DNA from: Pseudomonas gregormendelii
GTDB taxonomy: Bacteria; Pseudomonadota; Gammaproteobacteria; Pseudomonadales; Pseudomonadaceae
DNA length: 64,000 nucleotides
Direction of reading: 5' to 3'
NCBI RefSeq assembly: GCF_017114825.1
Contig: NZ_JADEVO010000010.1
Span: 78,729 to 142,728 of the forward strand
In this document: positions 55,980-63,774 of the stretch, in pieces
Layout of the letters: the number at the start of each line of letters is the position of its first letter
How positions within the stretch are numbered: position 1 is the first letter of the stretch
Translations under genes and position numbers: made by a program
The notes under the pieces: generated by a model
Database searches by the model: none
What the model saw: the letters and a program-made list of their open reading frames with translations, nothing else
Told to the model about the DNA's origin: nothing

Positions 55980-56906
55980 TTACAAAGTCAGTTCATGGCC
56001 GAACGGCACGCGGAAGCCGGAGGCGTTGCGGTGGCCACCGCCGCCGTACTGCTTGGCGATCTCGGACACATCGAGGCCTTCGTCCGTGCTGCGCAGGCTG
56101 AAGCTTCGCCCCTCCGGCGTGTCCCAGTAGCAGGCGGCAAATGGCTCGCCCTGCGCCATGAGGTGACCGGCATCGCTGGTCAGCGTGTACGGCAGGCTGG
56201 CGGCCGGCACGTCGTGGCCACCGATCACCAGGCGGCGCTTCGTCACTGCGACCAGTTCGGCCACGTCCTTGTGGTGTTTTCGCTCAATCGCTGCGCCATC
56301 AGACCGAAGCGTCTGCACGTCGGCGGCCATCAAACGATCCCAGACCTCAAAGTCGTAGGGGTAGCTGAAGAGGTTGGCTTGAATTTCGCGGGTCCCATCC
56401 AGCTTGAAAAGCCACAGGTCCCGGTCCTCGATGTGGCGCAGCAATTGCGGCGGCTCTTGGTCGGGGTAGAAGTGATGCCAGGCGAGCATTGCGCCGCTGT
56501 GGTTCATGTCGAAGCAGCAGGCAATGGCCGGAGCGTTCTGTGCGAGCATGAATTCGTGAGCTGACTTCCATCCCAGAATCACTGATTCATCATCTGCCCG
56601 ACCGTCGAACTCAATGCCAGCATGAAACGGCGGGAATCGACCAAGGTCTTCAGCGGCGCTTTTGTGGTGGTCCAGGACGATGATGCTGTGAGCCTTCCAG
56701 CTCATGTTCGCCAGAACGTCATACTTGTAGCTGAAGTCGACCAGGATCACGTCCTTGTTGGTAACGTCCGGTGGCTCTTGGCCGTAGACACCCGGCACGA
56801 ACTCGACTTCATCGCCGAGCGCCTTGCGAACAACCCATGCAGCACCAAAGCCATCTGCGCAGTTGCCGTGATAGATACACATCGTTTTGCGTTGAAGCTC
56901 GGACAT
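55980..56906 (-). CDS. DHH-family phosphoesterase (phage)
   Basis: A 308-residue protein with DHH/DHHA1 architecture. Motif I reads H-G-N-C-A-D-G-F-G-A, motif II V-D-F-S-Y, motif III D-H-H-K, and the C-terminal DHHA1 loop reads Y-G-G-G-G-H-R-N-A-S-G-F. The family hydrolyses phosphodiester or phosphomonoester bonds in nucleotides and short oligonucleotides (NrnA, RecJ relatives). In a phage it may act in nucleotide recycling or against nucleotide-signal defence (inference). ATG 56906 has an AGGA site 6 bases upstream. Confidence 0.85.
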   Translation of the reverse strand: MSELQRKTMCIYHGNCADGFGAAWVVRKALGDEVEFVPGVYGQEPPDVTNKDVILVDFSYKYDVLANMSWKAHSIIVLDHHKSAAEDLGRFPPFHAGIEFDGRADDESVILGWKSAHEFMLAQNAPAIACCFDMNHSGAMLAWHHFYPDQEPPQLLRHIEDRDLWLFKLDGTREIQANLFSYPYDFEVWDRLMAADVQTLRSDGAAIERKHHKDVAELVAVTKRRLVIGGHDVPAASLPYTLTSDAGHLMAQGEPFAACYWDTPEGRSFSLRSTDEGLDVSEIAKQYGGGGHRNASGFRVPFGHELTL

Positions 56907-57000
56907 ACAAATTCCTCGCCCGCCGTACACCCGCAGGCTCTTGTGTGTGGTAGGGATAGGTGAAATCTGTCGAAGGGTGTGCGGTAGCGGCAACAGTGAG

Positions 57001-57081
57001 CTATTGTTGAAGCTTGCGTCTCATCAGTTGCCGTGTTCCCGTCCGGTCCATTCGGTGGCTGATGAGGCGGTTCCTATTCAA
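57001..57081 (-). CDS. Micro-ORF, 26 codons
   Basis: A very basic 26-residue frame starting on a TTG that overlaps the previous micro-ORF stop (TTGA). It contains Arg-rich segments (L-M-R-R-K-L-Q-Q). Its only support is the continuing chain of overlapping starts and stops, so it may not be real. Confidence 0.25.
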   Translation of the reverse strand: MNRNRLISHRMDRTGTRQLMRRKLQQ

Positions 57082-57131
57082 CGCGGCCCCTTGCAGCAGT
57101 ACACGTAGGCGAGCCAGGCGAGGGCGATCAT
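57078..57131 (-). CDS. Micro-ORF, 17 codons, coupled to the upstream phage gene
   Basis: A 17-residue frame (start M-I-A-L-A-W-L-A-Y-V-Y-C-C) whose ATG overlaps the stop of the upstream gene as ATGA. It is short and hydrophobic and could be a membrane micropeptide or merely a reinitiation artefact. Confidence 0.35.
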   Translation of the reverse strand: MIALAWLAYVYCCKGPR

Positions 57132-57484
57132 GGGGTCGCCTCGCCTGTTGGCAGTAATTCGCCGGCGAGCTCAGCAGCCAGGCCAACCGGCCACCAGTAA
57201 CGCGGGCGGTGGTAATCCGGAAAGGCCTCTTCACGAATAACCAGGTCTTTGCGCCGAAGCGCCTTAAAAATGCTCAGCACTGACGGGGCGTTTACCCCGA
57301 GCCGGTGCCCAACCTGATAGCTCAGACCACCCATGCCGAACACGCACGCCTGATCACCCCTGGCCAGCTTCTCGCTATCGGTCTGGTGCAGGTATGGTTT
57401 GGTTTCAAGATAGCGATAGGCGTTTTCCCGCCCGATCTTGCGCAGCTCGTCGAGGACGGCCTGCTGTTTCTCAGTCAGCTTCAT
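57128..57484 (-). CDS. Phage hypothetical protein, winged-helix-like
   Basis: A 118-residue protein starting K-L-T-E-K-Q-Q-A-V-L-D-E-L-R-K-I-G. The middle (L-G-V-N-A-P-S-V-L-S-I-F-K-A-L-R-R-K-D-L-V-I) looks like the recognition part of a winged helix. A regulatory role is possible. Its ATG overlaps the stop of the upstream gene by four bases. Confidence 0.65.
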   Translation of the reverse strand: MKLTEKQQAVLDELRKIGRENAYRYLETKPYLHQTDSEKLARGDQACVFGMGGLSYQVGHRLGVNAPSVLSIFKALRRKDLVIREEAFPDYHRPRYWWPVGLAAELAGELLPTGEATP

Positions 57485-58068
57485 GCCGCCTCCCGTGCAT
57501 TCATGACTTCGTCAATGAACGCCTGCGGCAGCGCGGCGGCAAGCTTGCCCTCCGACCACGACAATGGCTCAGACTGGCGGATCATCTCGTTCAGCAGGTC
57601 GAATGCCGCACTCAACTGGTCGTCGCGGATCGCGCCGTCTTCCGGCAAGTCATCGCAGAAGTGGTCTGCCGGATCAATTTGACTGGGGTAATTCGGTTCG
57701 CAGATGCAGAGCTGCAGGTCGGCCAGGTCGATATCGCTGTCGATGAGGTAGTCGCGCAGACTGTCTTCATCGAAGAAGTATTGGTCGCCATCGAAGATGA
57801 CCAGCGGTTCGCCGGCCCATTCCTTGACCGGCATCGCTGCGAATTTTGCTTGGCGGCGGGCGTGGCGACACTCATTGCAGGAACTGTTCACTTCATAGAT
57901 CGGGTGCTCAGGGTTCACGTCGCAGCGGCGGTGAGTAGCGCCACAGTAGCGGGCAAGGTTCTCGTCGTCGCCGAAGAAGCGCCCACCAGAGGAAACCCAG
58001 CCGGTTACCGTTTTGAGGCTGGCTGCTTCCGGAGCGTCGAACATGATGATTTGCTTTTGTGCAGTCAT
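57481..58068 (-). CDS. Phage hypothetical protein with cysteine pairs
   Basis: A 195-residue acidic protein. The N-terminal part has Cys/His positions (R-Y-C-G-A-T-H-R-R-C, then S-S-C-N-E-C-R-H) that could form a zinc site. The middle is rich in Asp (D-S-D-I-D-L-A-D-L-Q-L-C-I-C). No family recognised. It is the first gene of the coupled pair with 57128-57484. Confidence 0.65.
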   Translation of the reverse strand: MTAQKQIIMFDAPEAASLKTVTGWVSSGGRFFGDDENLARYCGATHRRCDVNPEHPIYEVNSSCNECRHARRQAKFAAMPVKEWAGEPLVIFDGDQYFFDEDSLRDYLIDSDIDLADLQLCICEPNYPSQIDPADHFCDDLPEDGAIRDDQLSAAFDLLNEMIRQSEPLSWSEGKLAAALPQAFIDEVMNAREAA

Positions 58069-58133
58069 GACTTCGTCCTTGCCGCTATAGCGGCTGACTT
58101 TGTAGGGGGAGGGGGAGTTACTGCGGAATGGAC

Positions 58134-58430
58134 TTAAACGACGGGACGACCTTTGAAGGCGAGCCAGATGTAGTGGCGGCCTTTGGCGGTTACCTTGATT
58201 TTGCCCGCCTGCTTGTTCCAGCTGATCAGCCGCAGTTCTTCAAGGATGGTCGTCAGCGTGTGGCCCTGGTGCCAGCCCGCCAGCGCTTTGATGCAGCCCT
58301 GGGCCAGCAGCCCGCGGAAGTCGTCGTGTCCGAAGTTGGTACCCTGGAACGAGCCCTGCATCTGCTCGTCGGTCACAAGGTCGGCTACGGCTTTTACGTT
58401 CGGGTCGAGCCGATAGGATTTATGGGTCAT
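58134..58430 (-). CDS. Phage hypothetical protein
   Basis: A 98-residue protein with A-V-A-D-L-V-T-D-E-Q and a C-terminal G-K-I-K-V-T-A-K-G-R-H-Y-I-W segment; its fold resembles a small winged helix. No function recognised. ATG 58430 overlaps the upstream stop (ATGA). Confidence 0.6.
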   Translation of the reverse strand: MTHKSYRLDPNVKAVADLVTDEQMQGSFQGTNFGHDDFRGLLAQGCIKALAGWHQGHTLTTILEELRLISWNKQAGKIKVTAKGRHYIWLAFKGRPVV

Positions 58431-58747
58431 GGCAGTTCGTCTCCGACGATCATCTTGCAAGGGCCTTGTCGCGCATTTGCGATTTCAGCCACCAGCTCTT
58501 CAATACGCTGGTTGCGCCGAGCAATTGCAGCCTGGAGGTCGTCGATCGTCTGGTCTGCCGTGGTCAGGCTCAGCTGTAGGCCGTCACGCTCGGCGGTGAC
58601 CCGGTCGAAGTCTGTGCCGATCACGTAGCGCACCGGCCGGTGACCGCAATCACAGGTCGGCCAAGGATCGTCTTCTGCCCAGGTCCTGCCGTCACCGGTT
58701 TCAGCCTCGCAGGCTGGCCCGAGGTAAATCACTTTTGGCTCGCTCAC
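58427..58747 (-). CDS. Phage hypothetical protein with coiled coil
   Basis: A 106-residue protein starting at GTG 58747 (AAGGGG site 5 bases upstream). It has an N-terminal half with Cys residues (P-A-C-E, P-T-C-D-C-G-H) and a C-terminal coiled coil (A-A-I-A-R-R-N-Q-R-I-E-E-L-V-A-E-I). Function unknown. An ATG further upstream would overlap the preceding gene heavily and is less likely. Confidence 0.6.
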   Translation of the reverse strand: MSEPKVIYLGPACEAETGDGRTWAEDDPWPTCDCGHRPVRYVIGTDFDRVTAERDGLQLSLTTADQTIDDLQAAIARRNQRIEELVAEIANARQGPCKMIVGDELP

Positions 58748-58758
58748 TTTGAACCCCT

Positions 58759-59331
58759 TCAATTGTCCGTACCCGTGTAGGTGCGCCAAGGGACCTTGGC
58801 TCCGTTGACCAGAAAACCCCAGTCACCGCGCCACTTGCTGGTGATGAAGAGGGTGATGACGCCGCTGGGCGATACTTCGTCGATCCGGTGGTACTCGCCG
58901 TGCCGGAGTTGAGCGGTGTCGCCTGGCTGCCGGTCGATATACTCGGCGGCTTGGGCGTTGGCCGGCACATTCAACCCGAACAGCGCGGGGTCTTCATGAT
59001 CGAGAAGGCGTTGCTCCGTGTAACAACCGCGCAAGATGATCGTCCGTGCGTTCCAGGGATGATCGTGTAAGTCCCGGTCTTCATCCGGCCGCATGATGTG
59101 ATGGATCCGGAACGACCACGGGCACCACCACAGCGCCGGCTTGTGCGTCTCCCGGCTGTACGGGTTGAACAGCCACCAGCGGCCCATGTACATTTCGGTA
59201 CCGTCGGCGGACATGATGTGCTGGTACGGGGTGAGCTTGGCGCGGGCGATGAGCCAGTCGGCGATGGCTGGACGGGCAAGCAGTTTGGCGACCAGGCGCC
59301 AGAAGAGATTGATCATTCCGAAGACCCTCAT
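58759..59331 (-). CDS. Phage cupin-like protein
   Basis: A 190-residue protein. The pattern D-L-H-D-H-P-W-N-A-R-T-I-I-L-R-G-C-Y-T-E followed by G-E-Y-H-R-I-D-E-V suggests a cupin-like metal site built from the His residues. Its ATG overlaps the stop of the reverse transcriptase gene by four bases, so it is translated from the same message. ATG 59316 is an alternative. Enzyme activity is unknown. Confidence 0.65.
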   Translation of the reverse strand: MRVFGMINLFWRLVAKLLARPAIADWLIARAKLTPYQHIMSADGTEMYMGRWWLFNPYSRETHKPALWWCPWSFRIHHIMRPDEDRDLHDHPWNARTIILRGCYTEQRLLDHEDPALFGLNVPANAQAAEYIDRQPGDTAQLRHGEYHRIDEVSPSGVITLFITSKWRGDWGFLVNGAKVPWRTYTGTDN

Positions 59332-60488
59332 TTCCTTGGATAGGTTTTTGTCAGCGCGCCGTTGACGACATGACCGCGCTTCAACACGACGCGAGCCAGT
59401 GCGGCCCGGTCTTTCTCGCTATGGCTGGCCTGACTGAGCAGACCAAAGTAGCTGTTGGCGGTTTCGCGCAGATCCTCGGAGGGCGCTGCGGCTATTCGCT
59501 TCAGTGCCTGGGCCAGTGATCGTTTGCGGGTGGTCCTGCGCCACGGCTTGATGACGTGGCCAACGAAGTCGACACCTCGATCTACCGGCTGCAGGATCGT
59601 CTTTGTCGGATTCAGCTTGGCGCCAAGGCTTGGCAGAAATGCTTCCACCGCTGCCAGCCACTCGTTGAGCTGTTGCGGTGACTTATGCAGGAACACGAAG
59701 TCGTCGACGTAGCGGATGTAATGCTTGGCGCCGAGTCGGTGCTTAGCGAACTGGTCCAGCGCATCGAGGTACACGTTGGCGAAGAACTGCGACGACAGAT
59801 TGCCGATCGGCAGTCCAAGGCACGCAGGCTGCGCAGTCAGGCGCTTGTGCTGCGGCACCCGGTTGAACAGATGGGCTGGGCTGCGCACCTCGTAGTCTTC
59901 GCGGGGGTCGTGCATCAGAATCTGTTCGGCGAGTGCCAGCCACCAGGGTTCGGTGATTCGTTTGGCCAACTGCTGGCGCAGCACTTCTTTGTCGATGGCG
60001 ACGAAGAAGTTCGCCAGGTCGCACTTGAGGTAGAAGACGGGCTTCGACCAGTTCTGGCTGGCGCTGCGGATCTTCGATTCAAGGCGTTTGGCGGCGTACA
60101 ACGTGCCGCGCCCTGGAATGCAGGCGCAACTGTCCGCTATGAAGCTGGCGTAGAAGCGGGGTGCCACATGGTTGTACAGCAGGTGGTGGACGACGCGATC
60201 CCGAAAGGCAGCGGCCCAGACTTCCCGGGCTTTCGGTCGGGTGACCACGAAGCATATCGAGCGGCCCGGCCGGTAAGTGCCGGCGGTCAGGTCGTCGTGA
60301 AGCTGGATCAGGTTCTGCTCCAGGTCCATTTCGAAAGCCAGTGCGCTGGCGCTGTTGCGCTTCGAGCGGCGGCAGTCGTAGTAGGCCTGAACCAGTTCGC
60401 TGAACGGGTAGGGACCAACAGTCGAATCTGCGGACGGGGCGGACACGGAGCTCGTTGTTCTTGTCGTTGTTGTTCTGATTGCCATCAT
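59328..60488 (-). CDS. Diversity-generating retroelement reverse transcriptase
   Basis: A 386-residue reverse transcriptase. Palm motifs are present: F-R-D-R-V-V-H-H near residue 93, K-C-D-L-A-N-F-F (catalytic Asp), the DGR-specific I-G-N-L-S-S-Q near 227-233 in place of the Q-G-x-x-x-S-P of retrons and group II introns, and Y-V-D-D at 260-263. It makes mutagenised cDNA from the adjacent TR transcript. The first ATG pair lies inside the TR itself, without a clear ribosome site; GTG 60446 is an alternative start. The cupin-like gene follows with a four-base overlap. Confidence 0.95.
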   Translation of the reverse strand: MMAIRTTTTRTTSSVSAPSADSTVGPYPFSELVQAYYDCRRSKRNSASALAFEMDLEQNLIQLHDDLTAGTYRPGRSICFVVTRPKAREVWAAAFRDRVVHHLLYNHVAPRFYASFIADSCACIPGRGTLYAAKRLESKIRSASQNWSKPVFYLKCDLANFFVAIDKEVLRQQLAKRITEPWWLALAEQILMHDPREDYEVRSPAHLFNRVPQHKRLTAQPACLGLPIGNLSSQFFANVYLDALDQFAKHRLGAKHYIRYVDDFVFLHKSPQQLNEWLAAVEAFLPSLGAKLNPTKTILQPVDRGVDFVGHVIKPWRRTTRKRSLAQALKRIAAAPSEDLRETANSYFGLLSQASHSEKDRAALARVVLKRGHVVNGALTKTYPRK

Positions 60489-60528
60489 CGAAGTTCATGT
60501 TGAATGCGTTGTTGGCGGAGCGCTGCGA
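60428..60528 (-). repeat. DGR template repeat (TR)
   Basis: A 101-bp segment matching the VR at 63792-63892 without gaps. On the sense (minus) strand it is rich in AAC codons in the VR reading frame. The two differ at 13 positions, all adenines in TR. The adenine-poor 28 bp at its sense 3' end (60428-60455) are identical to VR and mark the initiation side. It overlaps the 5' end of the RT open frame. Confidence 0.95.
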
Positions 60529-60752
60529 CCTATCGTGCTATCTACGTCGCCAAGCCGAAGGCAGAGCCGATCAGCAAGGAAACTGCGCGAGACCTGCACG
60601 GACGCTTTAGACCGTCGGTATCTCTGATGCGCATGGCGGTGACCCAGAGGTCAGCGGCACGACCAGATTCAATTCGCACAGACCTGAAAGCCGTAACTCT
60701 CAGGTGGCGGGCGCGGTTGGGGTGGAGCGCTTCCAGGCGTTGGCCTGTTTGC

Positions 60753-60824
60753 CAATTGAGGTGGTGACCTCAATTGTTTTGGGGTATTCGGAAAATCCTG
60801 TTGATACAGGACTTCCCGAACCCC
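60753..60824. repeat. Nested inverted repeats between transposase gene and TR
   Basis: A perfect 10-bp palindrome (CAATTGAGGT / ACCTCAATTG, 60753-60776) is followed by a 44-bp imperfect hairpin (60781-60824, arms GGGGTATTCGGAAAATCCTGT and its mirror). The second resembles paired transposon ends. The rest of the gap 60529-60860 holds no gene. Confidence 0.75.
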
Positions 60825-60860
60825 AAATCTCAAATTGATGGGTGTGTTGATAGGGCGTGG

Positions 60861-62183
60861 TTAGCGCAGGCCTTGGATGGCCCGGATAACTGCCTCGATG
60901 GGCACGCCGTGATCGATTGGTAACTCGGATTCGTCCAGAGTGAAGATGTCCTTCATCACCGTGTAACCCGCGAAAGGTGATTCCCGTTTCGGCTTGGGCC
61001 TGGTCACCTTGTGATCCAGACTGAACAGGGTCTTGGCCCGGAACATCTCGAAGGACAAGCCCCTGGAGTCACGGTTCAGGTCACGCATGGATCGGTTGAT
61101 CGACTCGGTGAAGGCGTTGGTGTTGCGCTGCGCCGGGCCGAAGTACGAGAAGATCTGCTTGTCCCAGTTGGTCATCGCCGTGGTGATCGGCTTCCAGTGG
61201 GTCTTTTGGCTGTCCGGCATCATAGCCAGCCAGTCGCTGTAACGCTGTCGCGCCTCCGGTTCGGTGGTTGACTCCCAGATATCGAAGAACGCTTCCTTGA
61301 GCTTGTAGGCGATCCCCAGTTCGGGAAATTGATCCAGCCAGGTGTGGATGACCAGCTCGTTCATCGGGTTCAGGTCGCGCCGTCGCATCAGCAACAGCTT
61401 GCGGTCGCCCCTAAGCTGCCTGCGCTGATGCTGCGTCAGATCCTTCTTGATGCCCTTGCGCAGCACCTCCAGGCACTCGTTGCCCATGCGCTGGATGTGG
61501 AAGCGGTCAACGACGATAGCGGCCTTGGGGAACAGCTTGGACGCCACGTCTCGGTACGGCTTCCACATGTCCTGGCAGACGATCTGGACGTTGTCCCGAC
61601 CGCGCATGTTGGCCAGGTGGTTGTAGAGCACGTCGAATTGCCGTGACTCTAGGATGTCGATGATGGTGCCGCGCTCGATGTCAGTCAGTACGCACCGGAA
61701 CTGGCGGTTCAGGTACAGCTCGTCGATACCGAGGATGCGCGGCAGGGTTGGCCGGTAGCTGTATTCCTTGATCTTGCAGTACGCCTTGATGACGCCGCGC
61801 ACCGTGCCCTCATCGAAGCCGATTTCCTCGGCCACCTTGGCGTTGGTGCTCATGAGCGCCTTGCGGATGATGTAGTCGTAGCACCGCTTCGTCATGCGGT
61901 GATCTTCGGCCATCTCGTCGAACCTCGGCGTGAAGGTCGATTCACAGCTCTTGCACTGGAAGCGCCGCTGCACGGCCCACAGGGTCACACGCTTGCCGTG
62001 CATGGGTACGTCCCGGTACTTCACCTGCTTCTTGCCGAAGCGGACGATCTGGCCGATGGTGCCGCAGCTGTGACAGGCCGCTGGGTCGGGATACTCCACT
62101 TGGAAGTGGTAGTCGTGTTCCTCCTCCTGAAAGCTCAGGACTTGAGCCTTCAGGGGATGCAGCATGGTAGCGGGGGCGTTCAA
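60861..62183 (-). CDS. ISL3-family transposase
   Basis: A 440-residue DDE transposase. A zinc ribbon (C-H-S-C-G ... C-K-S-C-E) lies at the N-terminus, followed by a helix-turn-helix. The DDE residues appear as G-I-D-E-L-Y-L, V-V-D-R-F-H and A-F-T-E-S-I-N-R. Length is normal, with no frameshift. The likely start is TTG 62183, overlapping the antirepressor stop (TTGA) with a GGAG site 7 bases upstream; ATG 62165 is an alternative. No matching terminal inverted repeats or target duplication could be seen on both sides. Confidence 0.9.
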   Translation of the reverse strand: MNAPATMLHPLKAQVLSFQEEEHDYHFQVEYPDPAACHSCGTIGQIVRFGKKQVKYRDVPMHGKRVTLWAVQRRFQCKSCESTFTPRFDEMAEDHRMTKRCYDYIIRKALMSTNAKVAEEIGFDEGTVRGVIKAYCKIKEYSYRPTLPRILGIDELYLNRQFRCVLTDIERGTIIDILESRQFDVLYNHLANMRGRDNVQIVCQDMWKPYRDVASKLFPKAAIVVDRFHIQRMGNECLEVLRKGIKKDLTQHQRRQLRGDRKLLLMRRRDLNPMNELVIHTWLDQFPELGIAYKLKEAFFDIWESTTEPEARQRYSDWLAMMPDSQKTHWKPITTAMTNWDKQIFSYFGPAQRNTNAFTESINRSMRDLNRDSRGLSFEMFRAKTLFSLDHKVTRPKPKRESPFAGYTVMKDIFTLDESELPIDHGVPIEAVIRAIQGLR

Positions 62184-63088
62184 ACTTTGACTCCGTTCTG
62201 TTTGCAGGCGGCGGTCAGATCGCGCACTCGCTTAGTTTGGTATTCAGACCTCGACTTGAGGTTGACCAGGGCGGCCATGGCGAACTCGAACATGTCCTCG
62301 GTGGAAACCATGATCTCGCCTGGAGTAACCATGCCTTTGATCAGATCCTTATGGCTCAGGACGAAAGCGTCATAAGGGATGGCCTTGATCTGGCGCTTGC
62401 CGTTGTGATCGGCGTACAGCATGTAGCGCTCGGTCACTGACAGCGATTCAGGGATGTCATTGTCACGTTTCGGCAACCATTCGCCTTCAAGGGCGTAGGC
62501 CGCGATGAAGTTACGGGCGCTGTCGAGCTGGTCAGCCGGGATGTCGGCAGCAGAACGCACACCGAAAGCAGCGTGAGTCTGTGACCAGATTTTCGAAGTG
62601 GCACGGCGTTGCATTGCAGCGGGAAGGCTCGACACCTTGCCCTTCACTACAGCGCCGAGCATGTGGAAGCCGTCAGTGCCGATTGTTTGGCCGATGAGGG
62701 TCGCCATGCTGTTGTTGCTGTCCTCGTAGTGCCCATGCTTGCGAATGGATGGGAGGACTTCATCACACACCCAGGCTTCAAAGCGCAGTGCTTCCTCTTT
62801 ACGGCTCTTGATGATGAGGCGGTAGAGGTTGCCTTCGTCGATGAACGTCATCGTTTGTGAGCGCCGTGCTTTCGATGTGGTGTCGCGTTCCGCTACGTCA
62901 GATACCGCAAGGGTGTCGCGTTTCGCTACACCCTTCTCGCGGCAGTGCTTGGACATGGCGTCACGACTGTTGGCATACCCCAGGACGCGACAAACATCAG
63001 TCACGCAGAACCAAGCCTGATCATTGATCAGAACGGTACGAATCGGAGCGGCTTCAAAGCTGAATGGGATGACCTGAGCTGTTTGCAT
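62180..63088 (-). CDS. Phage antirepressor (BRO-N / P22AR C-terminal type)
   Basis: A 302-residue protein. The N-terminal BRO-N domain has V-L-I-N-D-Q-A-W-F-C-V-T-D-V-C-R-V-L-G-Y and I-D-E-G-N-L-Y-R-L-I-I-K-S-R. The C-terminal part (A-F-G-V-R-S-A-A-D-I-P-A-D-Q-L and A-L-E-G-E-W-L-P) matches the P22-antirepressor C-terminal domain. It probably counteracts a phage repressor. ATG 63088 is chosen; the frame further upstream is non-coding. The transposase gene overlaps its stop. Confidence 0.88.
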   Translation of the reverse strand: MQTAQVIPFSFEAAPIRTVLINDQAWFCVTDVCRVLGYANSRDAMSKHCREKGVAKRDTLAVSDVAERDTTSKARRSQTMTFIDEGNLYRLIIKSRKEEALRFEAWVCDEVLPSIRKHGHYEDSNNSMATLIGQTIGTDGFHMLGAVVKGKVSSLPAAMQRRATSKIWSQTHAAFGVRSAADIPADQLDSARNFIAAYALEGEWLPKRDNDIPESLSVTERYMLYADHNGKRQIKAIPYDAFVLSHKDLIKGMVTPGEIMVSTEDMFEFAMAALVNLKSRSEYQTKRVRDLTAACKQNGVKV

Positions 63089-63243
63089 GACGTTAACCCT
63101 TTGATCGGACTGTCTTGCCGCCCCCTGAGACCAATCAGGTGAGCGGAACCGTGCGGGTTGGTCTACCGGCTCAAAGGTTACCGGCGCATCCGAAGATGCC
63201 CACACACGGCCCGCCCATAAAGGGTGCTGCCATGCTACGGACA

Positions 63244-63269
63244 CAAAAAAACCGCTCATAGCGGCGGTT
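63244..63269 (-). terminator. Rho-independent terminator after the avd gene
   Basis: On the minus strand the stem AACCGC / GCGGTT is followed by seven T. It lies in the 326-bp gap 63089-63414, about 145 bp after avd, and would end the target-avd transcript. The remainder of the gap should hold the antirepressor promoter. Confidence 0.7.
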
Positions 63270-63414
63270 GTGTATCCGCCTTTGAATTCCGAGAGACCAA
63301 TCCCAGGCCGCAGGACTTACTGCGACGAGGGAAAGGTATCCCGCAAAAGGCGGCATGTCAACAGTGTTTTCCGTTGAAGAAATTGAAATGTAGAACCCTA
63401 TGGAAAGGGCCTAA

Positions 63415-63720
63415 TCAACAACCTTTTCCGAATACCCTTGTTTTGGCATGCTGCGGGACGCTGATGAATCGGCTCTCTTTGAAAAGCCGCATCAGCATCT
63501 CAATCACCTGCACCTTCTCGACCAACTCGGTCAGGTAGGGGCGTTTGTCTCTGGTTGAGTTGGCCCGGATGATGAGCATCAGCACATCAATGCACTCATC
63601 GATGACACGCTTGCTGAGTTGCTGCTTCAGCTCGCGCGGTATGTTGCGGGTTAGGTTCATGGCCATTTGCAGTAGGCCCATTGCAGCCTTGTAGATCGCC
63701 AGTTCCGTATGCATTGCCAT
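63415..63720 (-). CDS. avd: DGR accessory variability determinant (Avd-type four-helix protein)
   Basis: A 101-residue all-helical protein with positive residues in the centre (L-T-R-N-I-P-R-E-L-K-Q-Q-L-S-K-R-V). Size, helix pattern and the segment A-I-Y-K-A-A-M-G-L-L match bAvd-type proteins. Avd forms a pentamer that binds the reverse transcriptase and template RNA and is required for retrohoming in Bordetella phage. The position directly after the target gene is the standard one. Identification rests on context plus fold pattern. Confidence 0.85.
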   Translation of the reverse strand: MAMHTELAIYKAAMGLLQMAMNLTRNIPRELKQQLSKRVIDECIDVLMLIIRANSTRDKRPYLTELVEKVQVIEMLMRLFKESRFISVPQHAKTRVFGKGC

Positions 63721-63742
63721 GAGGCTTGCTCTCCAAGAGCAA

Positions 63743-63760
63743 CCGGTCGCAAGCGACCGG
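63743..63760. repeat. Hairpin/cruciform downstream of VR
   Basis: A perfect 8-bp inverted repeat (CCGGTCGC / GCGACCGG) with a 2-base centre lies 31 bp beyond the sense 3' end of VR. DGR target sites often carry such a hairpin that raises retrohoming efficiency. Confidence 0.75.
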
Positions 63761-63774
63761 ATTAAATAAGCGAA

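Noticed and set aside
59328..60488. Reverse transcriptase as part of a retron, group II intron or defence RT
   Set aside because: A TR/VR pair with adenine-only differences, an avd-type gene and the IGNLSSQ motif all point to a DGR; no intron maturase domain or retron-type RNA region was seen.
60079..60498. Frame reading the TR in the VR frame and on into the RT gene
   Set aside because: It reflects the TR coding potential copied to VR, not a separate protein; the downstream part is out of frame with the RT.
60781..60824. Terminal inverted repeat proving a complete ISL3 element
   Set aside because: No matching repeat was found beyond the transposase start on the right, and no flanking direct repeat was seen.
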